Assembly (NCBI GenBank): GCA_037178625.1
Contig: CM074128.1
Location: forward strand, 1,302,001 to 1,366,000
Direction of reading: 5' to 3'
Length of the DNA: 64,000 nucleotides
Origin: Skeletonema tropicum
Lineage: Eukaryota > Bacillariophyta > Thalassiosirophyceae > Thalassiosirales > Thalassiosiraceae
The notes beneath the pieces are model-generated. The model did no database searches, was not told the DNA's origin, and saw nothing but the letters and a program-made list of their open reading frames with translations. Position numbers and translations under genes: made by a program. Below are positions 9,630 through 17,417 of the stretch, piece after piece; position 1 is the first letter of the stretch; every line of letters begins with the position of its first letter.

Positions 9630-9871
9630 TGGGTAGCATTTTATTCATTTCAAGTTCACAATAACAACACATAGGCTAACATTAGATGTGAATTAAGAAT
9701 TAAAGTAGTGCTCATCATGCTGTGTGCTGCGATGACTTTCCTCATCGAGGGTAGGAGGACTTCTTTGCCACAATACTAGCTTCGATCTATATCCTTTACT
9801 ATAGTATGCATTAAAGTTAGTTTGAACAGCAACTCACAAATTATTTCATATAAGAATCTCAATCTGCAACT

Positions 9872-11392
9872 CTACTCCAATCCTGCTGAAACAATATTTA
9901 CCAACATTTCTTTCACAGATGGGATTGACACCAAAGCAGTGGCACAAATAGCAGTCAAGACCATGTTGATGGCAGCGAAAGGGAATGCCTCCTTTTCAGG
10001 CATAATGGCAGCCACACCCAAGCCTTGCCCGGCAGCACCCATTCCCAATCCTCGACTTACAGGGTCGTCAATTCCGAGCATATCCAACATTCCTCTTCCT
10101 ACCGTGGCACCAAAGATACCTGTGAGAACTACCACACTTGCGGCAATTGCGATATTTCCCTCGAGGATTTGAGTGATGACAATCGCAAGGCCAGTTGTTA
10201 CATTACGCGAGAGCAACGAGAGGCGGATCATTGTTTTTGATCCAATGTTCAACAGACGGACATACCACGCGGTACCGAAAAGACCTCCAACACTGGAGCA
10301 TAAACAGGCCGCAATCACCACCAGAAGATTGTCAGCCATAATCTTCTTACGACTGTACATTGGCACAGCGAGGCATCCAACTGCAGGTCCCAACAAGAAG
10401 AGCAACAAGTCTCCAGCTCCAGTCTTCGTTGGTGACAAGCTTCCGGCCTTGTATGTCCTCAACACATCCTCAAAGCTTGAACCAGTGAGAAGTGAATCTA
10501 ACTTTGTCAAAAGAAGTGTTCCAGCTGTACTTGTCACAAGTGGATGAACAACCTTTGTAAATCCAGATGGAAGCCTGGCTCCAAAGACATAGGTGAGCAC
10601 AGTACCCAAGAACATTGCGATTGTTCGAAGGGGAGTCGCATATTCATTTCCATTACGAGTTGCTGCCACACTAATAGCACCTGCCACAACAGTACCTTTA
10701 ATTAGGAAGTTGAGAGTTTCTTCAGTAAATGGCTTTGCAGCAGGGGCAGCTGGAGCTGCAGCTACAGTTGCTGGTTCAGCTACCTTCTCTTCCACCAATC
10801 CTTGAGCAGATCTCATTGCCAAGACCAAGTATCCAGTGCTTGCCAAGGTAAATCCAAATCCAAGAACAACCATTGATAGTACTTTCAAAGCATCAAGAGG
10901 TGTTCCAATGGAAGGAGCCAAAGGTAGCATCGCTAGCCCAGGCACGAACATCACAGGAAGCCACTTTGTCAGTACGTTAGCACCGGGTGTCAAGAGTTCA
11001 AACCCATTCTGTCCTAAACCAGGGGAAACAATTTCAGCCAATACCAAAACTGTAAATACCAAAATAGTGCACCCAAGCATAGCAGGGAATTTGATGCCTT
11101 TGGAAACGAAGACTTTATTCAGCAACACCTGAAGAACAGTGAAAAAGGCAGCCCCTGTAAGCTCATTTGCCTTTGGAATGTCTGCATTTGTACTGCCCTC
11201 TCCTCCACGAAGAGAGATAGCGATACGTTCATCACATGATGCATCGGTGGCAAGTGGTGTGATAATTTTGTTGTTCAAGATCTCATTCTTGGATGATAGA
11301 ACTTGAGCTGTTTGAGATGATGGTCGGTAGAAAGACGTAGATGCCCCGATAGATGCTGGCAGCACCGCCAAGAAGATGAGTTTGAGATTCAT
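9872..11392 (-). CDS. Plastid LrgA-LrgB fusion membrane protein (PLGG1-like glycolate/glycerate translocator)
   Basis: I choose the Met at 11392 (506 residues) because it gives a signal peptide (MNLKLIFLAVLPASIGAS) followed by TSFYRPSS; an in-frame ATG 15 codons upstream (11437) is possible. The first half is LrgA-like with several hydrophobic helices. After an Ala/Pro-rich linker the second half is LrgB-like: GAGDLLLFLLGPAVGCLAVP, RNVTTGLAIVITQ, and the conserved end GRGMLDMLGIDDPVSRGLGM then EKEAFPFAAINM. In plants this fused protein of the chloroplast inner envelope exports glycolate and imports glycerate during photorespiration. Its neighbours are another plastid protein and a carbonic-anhydrase-like gene, which fits a carbon-metabolism setting. 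Confidence 0.85.
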   Translation of the reverse strand: MNLKLIFLAVLPASIGASTSFYRPSSQTAQVLSSKNEILNNKIITPLATDASCDERIAISLRGGEGSTNADIPKANELTGAAFFTVLQVLLNKVFVSKGIKFPAMLGCTILVFTVLVLAEIVSPGLGQNGFELLTPGANVLTKWLPVMFVPGLAMLPLAPSIGTPLDALKVLSMVVLGFGFTLASTGYLVLAMRSAQGLVEEKVAEPATVAAAPAAPAAKPFTEETLNFLIKGTVVAGAISVAATRNGNEYATPLRTIAMFLGTVLTYVFGARLPSGFTKVVHPLVTSTAGTLLLTKLDSLLTGSSFEDVLRTYKAGSLSPTKTGAGDLLLFLLGPAVGCLAVPMYSRKKIMADNLLVVIAACLCSSVGGLFGTAWYVRLLNIGSKTMIRLSLLSRNVTTGLAIVITQILEGNIAIAASVVVLTGIFGATVGRGMLDMLGIDDPVSRGLGMGAAGQGLGVAAIMPEKEAFPFAAINMVLTAICATALVSIPSVKEMLVNIVSAGLE

Positions 11393-11555
11393 GGTAGGAT
11401 TATTTTTGACGGAGTTATCGGCATAAACGGCTGCCATTCAGTGTTGCTTGATTGATGCGTGTCAAAGTGCGTGGATCGCGCCAAAATTGAGGTGTCAAGC
11501 TTGGTATCTTTCTTCATCGTCACATAATAAAATTCAACTCAAATACACCTCAACC
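11393..11555. promoter_or_regulatory. Divergent promoter shared by two plastid-protein genes
   Basis: Only 163 bp separate the start codons of the LrgAB-like gene (minus) and the ASAF-type plastid protein (plus), so both are likely driven from this interval. It contains ATCGCGCCAAAATTG (about 11477-11491), which resembles an E2F-type TTTTGGCGCG site on the other strand. No other core element is recognised. Confidence 0.45.
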
Positions 11556-12248
11556 ATGATGCGTACAGGACTATTGACGGGCTTGTTGGCCACCAGTGCA
11601 AGCGCTTTTGTCTCTCCCCGACTATCAGTAGCACAGCAAGCGCGCCCAAGCCATTCGGCCATTGCACTAAGCAACCATGACGACACCGATCACAAATCTG
11701 CGGCACCAGATGTTCTTCGGAACGCAGCAGCGATTTTTGCCGTTACATGCGGGTTACTTTATCCTTCAGACTCTTTTGCTATGAATGAAAACGCCTTTCA
11801 ATCATCAACCATGACGGTTGCCGAAGCTATCCGCACGATGGATTTCTCGTTGCCATCCAGCTACGATACTATCGTGGATGTAGCGTCTGATTCGAAAGAA
11901 GAGCTAACGAAGGAGTCTGTCAGATCAGCAGCCAGCACGGCAGCAAAGAAAAAAGCAGCACCCAAAAAAGAAGCCGCTCAAAAGAAGGAGAAGAAAGAAG
12001 CAGCACCTAAAAAGGTAGCCATGACAAAGGCAGAGCGAGAGGAGGCTGCCGCGAAAGCAAAAGAAGCGAAAGCCAAGGAAGATGCAGAGAAGCAGGAAGA
12101 GATTCAGGCGAAGATTAAGGCAGACAGAGAGAAAAGGATCGCGGCTAGAAAAGCTGCACAAGAAGAAAAGGAAGCAGCCGAGGCGAAAAAGGCAGAAGCA
12201 GCTTACAAGGATGTGAAATTTGTTGACACATCCATGCCCACATATTAG
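11556..12248 (+). CDS. Plastid-targeted protein with Lys/Ala/Glu-rich helical tail, possibly lumenal
   Basis: I choose the ATG at 11556 (CAACC-ATG-ATG), giving 230 residues, because it starts a textbook diatom plastid presequence, MMRTGLLTGLLATSASAFVS, with the ASAF motif. After a transit-peptide-like stretch comes a second hydrophobic segment, AAIFAVTCGLLYPSDSFAMN, that resembles a thylakoid signal peptide ending SFA. The middle part (EAIRTMDFSLPSSYDTIVDV) is the only non-repetitive globular-looking section. Residues about 125-215 are a highly charged AAPKK/KEAKAKEDAEK helix. No known family was recognised; the in-frame extension to 11448 lacks targeting features. Confidence 0.72.
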   Translation: MMRTGLLTGLLATSASAFVSPRLSVAQQARPSHSAIALSNHDDTDHKSAAPDVLRNAAAIFAVTCGLLYPSDSFAMNENAFQSSTMTVAEAIRTMDFSLPSSYDTIVDVASDSKEELTKESVRSAASTAAKKKAAPKKEAAQKKEKKEAAPKKVAMTKAEREEAAAKAKEAKAKEDAEKQEEIQAKIKADREKRIAARKAAQEEKEAAEAKKAEAAYKDVKFVDTSMPTY

Positions 12249-12384
12249 ATCTGGACATCAAGTATCTAGTTCACACATTGGGATGCATCTGTAGGGAAGA
12301 GCCATCAGGTGGAATGAGCATTTTTATGCTTGCAACACTCACTTAAAACCTATTTAACTAATAATTACTCCATCAACCACATCG

Positions 12385-13296
12385 TTATTGAATAGACGAT
12401 AATAAGTTCTCGACCTTCACCCCATTTTCATCGTAATAATCGAACCTCAAGGGATGAAAGTAGTCATCAGAATCAGGACCAGTGTTAATTTGAATACCCC
12501 CAAGCAATGCAAGGCCCTTCTTAATACCCCCAGACCCAGTCTCTACAATATCTTCCACCAGTATCTCCTGCGAGTCGTACAAGGCATATGGAAGTTCATG
12601 CATACGATCACTTGCGTCACTGAGGCGCTTTCCAAACGGCAAGATAAGTTCTTGTACTGCACCCTGCTGAAAATCTGAAAACTGTTGAAGTTTTGGCGTA
12701 ATCTGAGCACCTCCATCAGTGATTCCCTTTAAATAATTGGATGCCGCAATCGCACTTCCACAGCAGTTATCAACGTTTGCCATCCCCGGTCGTTCAACCT
12801 TTCCGATTTGACCATTCTTGCAAATACCCACGTGAGGTCCGTGAATCAATAGACAGAATCCATCATCAGGAATATGAGCTGCCATGGCTCCAAATCCAGT
12901 GTTACCAGCAAAGGGAAAGCCGGATAATCCGCCGAGGTTAAAGTTGTTGCCGTATACGCTCACAAATTCATCTTCGAGGACTCTCGCAAGTTCATCTGCA
13001 CAGAGCGATGTTGCCAATAGTGTATTTTCATTTGCAAATCCTTTACCTTCCAAGACGCCAACTACTTTCTTAACGAGATCCGTGTTGGAAATGGCACCTG
13101 GAAACGACTTTTTGACTAAAGCATCAAATTCTGGCGATGATGATAGTTGACGGTTTTGTTGAGAAGATGTAGTAGCGGTGTCGGCGAACTTGTTGTTGAC
13201 AAACGACACAGCAGCAGCAGCACTGCTGGGTCGGAGACGAAGTACGCCGCTTCTTGCAGCGTTGACTGCGGCTGGGCGTGTAGCAAACAACATCAT
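12385..13296 (-). CDS. LCIB-family (theta/beta-type) carbonic anhydrase-like protein
   Basis: 303 residues; residues about 85-290 match the LCIB family of low-CO2-inducible proteins. Key stretches are TSLCADELARVLEDEF, NLGGLSGFPFAGNTGFGAM, AAHIPDDGFCLLIHGPHVGI, GKVERPG and NCCGSAIAAS. The likely zinc ligands and dyad of this beta-CA-like fold are present: Cys99, Asp101/Arg105, His141 and Cys178/179. The family interconverts CO2 and bicarbonate, and in diatoms members act in the carbon-concentrating mechanism. The N-terminus (MMLFATRPAAVNAARSGVLR) is Arg-rich without a hydrophobic signal core, so it looks mitochondrial rather than plastid. TGACGT-type motifs lie just upstream. Whether it is catalytically active cannot be read off. 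Confidence 0.82.
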   Translation of the reverse strand: MMLFATRPAAVNAARSGVLRLRPSSAAAAVSFVNNKFADTATTSSQQNRQLSSSPEFDALVKKSFPGAISNTDLVKKVVGVLEGKGFANENTLLATSLCADELARVLEDEFVSVYGNNFNLGGLSGFPFAGNTGFGAMAAHIPDDGFCLLIHGPHVGICKNGQIGKVERPGMANVDNCCGSAIAASNYLKGITDGGAQITPKLQQFSDFQQGAVQELILPFGKRLSDASDRMHELPYALYDSQEILVEDIVETGSGGIKKGLALLGGIQINTGPDSDDYFHPLRFDYYDENGVKVENLLSSIQ

Positions 13297-13325
13297 GGTG
13301 CGGACTTTTGTTTGTGGTTGAAATC

Positions 13326-13342
13326 ACGTCACCATGACGTCA
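13326..13342 (-). promoter_or_regulatory. Two TGACGT (CRE/CCRE-like) motifs upstream of the LCIB-like gene
   Basis: In the direction of the gene the DNA reads TGACGTCA (13342-13335) and TGACGT (13331-13326), at about -46 and -35 from the ATG. Diatom CO2/cAMP-responsive elements described for a pyrenoid carbonic anhydrase promoter have the cores TGACGT and ACGTCA. The spacing of 11 bp equals about one helical turn. They could lie in the 5' UTR; function is inferred. Confidence 0.4.
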
Positions 13343-14345
13343 AGTACTTTCAGTACTGGACTAAAGTTCCTACTACCTGCTGGGGGCGGACACGATCGGT
13401 ACGACTAGCCGGACACTAGAGAGAGGAGAGGCACTTCAGAAGAGAGAGACAAGGAGTGGTGCGAAAATTGGGTTAAACTCTCAGTTTGACCCCCTCTTGC
13501 CCTGACAAGCCAAACTAGGGTTAGAATGAAAGTTCTAGCCCTAGTGGAGCTGATATGCCCCGTTGGTTAAAGGGTGGGGAGTGGGTCGATATTATCTACA
13601 AACTAAAAGCTGAACCCAAACGTCTAGGCGTGCCCATCGACATGGAGGTTGCACGCCGATCCCATGAGATCGAATGAGAGCTCGAGCGAGTTGGGGAGAT
13701 CGGCGCCCTCCATCGTCCGTCCGTCACAACAATCAAGTACTTTCAGTACTGGACTAAAGTTCCTACTACCTGCTGGGGGCGGACACGATCGGTACGACTA
13801 GCCGGACACTAGAGAGAGGAGAGGCACTTCAGAAGAGAGAGACAAGGAGTGGTGCGAAAATTGGGTTAAACTCTCAGTTTGACCCCCTCTTGCCCTGACA
13901 AGCCAAACTAGGGTTAGAATGAAAGTTCTAGCCCTAGTGGAGCTGATATGCCCCGTTGGTTAAAGGGTGGGGAGTGGGTCGATATTATCTACAAACTAAA
14001 AGCTGAACCCAAACGTCTAGGCGTGCCCATCGACATGGAGGTTGCACGCCGATCCCATGAGATCGAATGAGAGCTCGAGCGAGTTGGGGAGATCGGCGCC
14101 CTCCATCGTCCGTCCGTCACAACAATCAAGTACTTTCAGTACTGGACTAAAGTTCCTACTACCTGCTGGGGGCGGACACGATCGGTACGACTAGCCGGAC
14201 ACTAGAGAGAGGAGAGGCACTTCAGAAGAGAGAGACAAGGAGTGGTGCGAAAATTGGGTTAAACTCTCAGTTTGACCCCCTCTTGCCCTGACAAGCCAAA
14301 CTAGGGTTAGAATGAAAGTTCTAGCCCTAGTGGAGCTGATATGCC
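13341..14345. repeat. 393-bp tandem repeat, two full copies plus a partial third
   Basis: Copies begin at 13341, 13734 and 14127, each with CAAGTACTTTCAGTACTGGA. The first two are full 393-bp units and the third breaks off at about 14345 (GCTGATATGCCC). The copies appear identical. Each unit contains TCTACAAACTAAAAGCTGAA and ATCGACATGGAGGTTGCACG, which also occur at about 16690-16780 and 16887-17025, so the unit is built from older dispersed pieces. The array starts 45 bp upstream of the LCIB-like start codon. No intact ORF crosses the units. Confidence 0.9.
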
Positions 14346-14616
14346 CACCTGGTTGCGTTTGCGCAACCTCAGGGCAAGGAGGAGGGGGTGATGAGAACTC
14401 CCCACCTGCACAGAAAGGAAGGTTGGATGTGATGGAGGCTGTGTCAAGGCCAGCATCACAGAACAAACTTATTCTGGGCTTCGAGCCACTCCTTTCTCTG
14501 AGACCTGAGGTGATGAAATGCCTCTCCATATACGAAGTGAGGTTCCCTGGCCGCCTGCGCCGTCTGTTCACAGGGAATGCCTGAAAGCGGAATAAACAAA
14601 AGAGAACTGACATTTT
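14346..14616. other. Unique segment after the 393-bp array
   Basis: A plus-strand frame beginning inside the last repeat copy (MKVLALVELICP) stays open through this segment to 14584 (ending RRLFTGNA) and contains GQGGGGDENSPP. In the other repeat copies the same frame stops after ICPVG. This looks like a fortuitous or decayed reading frame; no domain recognised. Confidence 0.35.
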
Positions 14617-15010
14617 TCATGGAAAAACGAAAATTTTGACATACAAATCGTATCTTTTGGGAGAAAACTGAGGGGGTAGCGGATGAGTTGACTCCCTGAG
14701 TGTTGACCCGTCGAGTGCAGTGTTGTCCCAAGACCCGGCAATCTCATCCATGCAACGAGATTTGTCGACGTCTCCCCTAGATAATGTGCCTGCGGCCACC
14801 CAACCCTAACCCTTCATTTTTATGTAGCATCGTTTACAGAAGGGGGGGAGGTGCAATTCCATCATGCAGCGTGAAATAAATTCATACACATAGCCGAGAA
14901 GAACGCCGTTTGAGCAATGACCGATCCAAATATTATTGTTGTGTGAGACTTCCCTACTACGACCGATCCAAATATTATTGTTGTGTGAAACTTAACAACT
15001 ACGCCACCTA
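14617..15010 (-). pseudogene. Broken duplicate of the 5' end of a repeat-protein gene
   Basis: On the minus strand this block is homologous to about 16065-16350. Both have an upstream region with ATGCAGCGTGAAATAAATT and GAGAAGAACGCCGTTTGAGC and a first exon encoding MDEIAG(S/Y)WDNT(A/T)LDG followed by PQFSP. In the 16.1-kb copy the exon ends CACAAG-GTACG, a good splice donor. Here the same place reads AAAAG-ATACG, so the donor GT is lost. The frame then runs into a stop. It is therefore likely a non-functional copy. The gene family is unknown. Confidence 0.5.
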
Positions 15011-15063
15011 CGGTGAGGCCGGACAATGTTACGTAAAACCAACACATGTGCAATTGACGACCG

Positions 15064-16201
15064 CTAGTGTAGACCCATCAAGTTCCCATCATTCGACCGT
15101 ATGGACCCGAAGGTAGACCCAAGTTTCGTGTCACTGTCAACCGCGGTTATGGAACCTTGCAGGGATTTCGCTGAACTGCCATCACTGAGACGTGAGGACC
15201 CGTAGGAAGGCACGTCGCTTACGGTCGGTGCTTTGCAACCTTGCAGGGATTTCGCTGAACTGCCATCACTGAGACGTGAGGACCCGTAGGAAGGCACGTC
15301 GCTTACGGTCGGTGCTTTGCAACCTTGCAGGGATTTCGCTGAACTGCCATCACTGAGACGTGAGGACCCGTAGGAAGGCACGTCACTTACGGTCGGTGCT
15401 TTGCAACCTTGCAGGGATTTCGCTGAACTGCCATCACTGAGACGTGAGGACCCGTAGGAAGGCACGTCGCTTACGGTCGGTGCTTTGCAACCTTGCAGGG
15501 ATTTCGCTGAACTGCCATCACTGAGACGTGAGGACCCGTAGGAAGGCACGTCGCTTACGGTCGGTGCTTTGCAACCTTGCAGGGATTTCGCTGAACTGCC
15601 ATCACTGAGACGTGAGGACCCGTAGGAAGGCACGTCGCTTACGGTCGGTGCTTTGCAACCTTGCAGGGATTTCGCTGAACTGCCATCACTGAGACGTGAG
15701 GACCCGTAGGAAGGCACGTCGCTTACGGTCGGTGCTTTGCAACCTTGCAGGGATTTCGCTGAACTGCCATCACTGAGACGTGAGGACCCGTAGGTAGACC
15801 CAAGTTTCGTGTCAATGTCGACCGCGGTTATGGGACCTTGCAGGGATTTCGCTGAACTGCCATCACTTGTGGAACCGCCCAACTTTTATCGACGACTGCT
15901 AATTCAGAACCCACAATTGTTGCATCAAGTACTCGAATGGGTTTGGAGGCGGTGGGATCGTAGGTAATATCTCTTGTTGGCCCGCGAACGCAGTTGCTGA
16001 GTGCAGGAATTTTGCGGTCACTTGCCTTTGCCAGCGTACCATACCACAATAAAATAATAAGTTATCATGGAAAAACGAAAATTTGACATACAAATCGTAC
16101 CTTGTGGGAGAAAACTGCGGGTTTTGCAAAAGAGTTTGGCTTCCTGATGTTGTTACCCCGTCGAGCGTCGTGTTGTCCCAATATCCGGCAATCTCATCCA
16201 T
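15064..16201 (-). CDS. Putative gene for a protein made of 28-residue tandem repeats (model incomplete)
   Basis: The first exon may run 16201-16101 (MDEIAGYWDNTTLDGV... to PQFSPT), ending at donor GTACG. The large open frame 15882-15064 holds seven units of YGSSRLSDGSSAKSLQG plus CKAPTVSDVPS, flanked on both sides by related ITAVD(I/S)DTKLGS peptides. The acceptor linking the two could not be fixed; a TAA lies just upstream of the repeat frame at about 15889, so at least one more splice is required. There is no signal peptide, no known domain, and composition is Ser-rich. The reading frame could instead be an accident of an 84-bp minisatellite. Confidence is low. Confidence 0.35.
15134..15860. 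repeat. 84-bp tandem minisatellite, seven near-perfect units
   Basis: CTTACGGTCGGTGCTTTGCA recurs at 15218, 15302, 15386, 15470, 15554, 15638 and 15722, i.e. every 84 bp. The only change I noticed is G to A at about 15385, which is synonymous in the minus-strand frame (AGC/AGT Ser). Degenerate partial units flank the array on both sides. The period is a multiple of three, so the minus-strand frame is preserved through all units. Confidence 0.92.
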
Positions 16202-17025
16202 GCGAAGATAGGTTGTCGACGTTTCCCCTAGTGTGCCTGCGGCCACCCAACCCTAACCGGGGGGAGGTGCAATTTCATTATGCAGCGTGAAATAAATTTC
16301 TACACATAGCAGAGAAGAACGCCGTTTGAGCAATATACCGATCCTTACCCAACGGACCTCTTTAGGGAGCAATTTCGTACTTTCATGTTAAAAATACTAC
16401 TGAAGCTCTCAAACCAAGAACAATCGGAAGGTTATCGTGAAAGGTATTTACCACTCTTTACCCAAAAGAAGATCCTGTGGGGGATCAAGTATTTGCATAC
16501 GTTCCCAAACCGGCGGACACCTTCAGAAGGTTATCGGAAATGGCATCTCTCAACCAACATAGGGTTGCGTGTTGTGTCGGAGGTGACGGTGGCGGATCTA
16601 AATATTATTGTCGTGTGAACTCGATAACTACGCCACCAACGATGAAGCCGCCGGCCCCATAGAATTTTCCAGCACCAGCATATTGACTTCTATCGATATT
16701 ATCTACAAACTAAAAGCTGAATCCAAACGTCTAGGCGTGCCCATCGACATGGAGGTTGCACGCCGATCCCATGAGATCGAAACCCACAATTGTTGCATCA
16801 AGTACTCGAATGGGTTTGGAGGCGGTGGGATCGTAGGTAATATCTCTTGTTGGCCCGCGAACGCAGTTGCTGAGTGCAGGAATTTATCTACAAACTAAAA
16901 GCTGAACCCAAACGTCTAGGCGTGCCCATCGACATGGAGGTTGCACGCCGATCCCATGAGATCGAATGAGAGCTCGAGCGAGTTGGGGAGATCGGCGCCC
17001 TCCATCGTCCGTCCGTCACAACAAT
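15905..17025. repeat. Mosaic of duplicated segments around the minisatellite
   Basis: About 102 bp starting CCCACAATTGTTGCATCAAG at 15908 recur at 16783-16885. The LKAE(S/P)KRLGVPIDMEVARR-coding piece of the 393-bp unit occurs at about 16690-16782, where it joins that 102-bp segment directly, and again at 16887-17025. Fragments of the duplicated gene 5' end are at 16276-16345 and 16598-16650 (AAATATTATTGTCGTGTGAA). The order shows several rounds of duplication and joining. No complete transposon or intact ORF was found. Confidence 0.75.
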
Positions 17026-17417
17026 CGAACGATTTTCAATGGATCAAATGTTCACGAGGACTCATCACGTAATACATTTTCATTCACATGCACTTGTTGC
17101 AGCAGATAAGAGCGAGCACGTGTCATCCCTAACTTATTTACCTTTTTCAAATCTGGCAAATTGCAGGGCACCGGGCGCCCCCCTCCTCCTGATATATGCC
17201 CCCATTTTTCACAGGGCTCTTTCCTGCATTTTGCATTTTGAATTTTTTTGAAGTTGCCGGCGAAATTCATTGTTATTGTATGGTGTCGGTTAGCCAATGC
17301 TCAGTGAGGACAACATTAAAAGTACTAATAATATCGGTAGTTGCAGGATTAGACGATTGCTAAAGGACGAAAAAGTGGTAGCTCGCATAGGACCAGACGG
17401 TTTTCCATTTTACCAAA
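17026..17417. other. Intergenic region upstream of WD40 gene
   Basis: No gene recognised. This sequence follows the last copy of the dispersed repeat and leads into the promoter of the WD40 gene. Confidence 0.4.

Noticed and set aside
13515..13560. Interstitial telomere (CTAGGGTTAG, and CCCTAACC at about 14806 and 16250)
   Set aside because: Only one or two TTAGGG-like words occur at each place, embedded in longer repeats; no array.
14312..14584. 90-codon ORF running out of the 393-bp array
   Set aside because: Its first 13 codons are repeat sequence that stops in the other copies; no recognisable domain, so only described under the region.
15134..15860. CRISPR-like regular repeat array
   Set aside because: The 84-bp units are directly adjacent with no unique spacers, and the DNA is eukaryotic; it is a minisatellite with an open reading frame.
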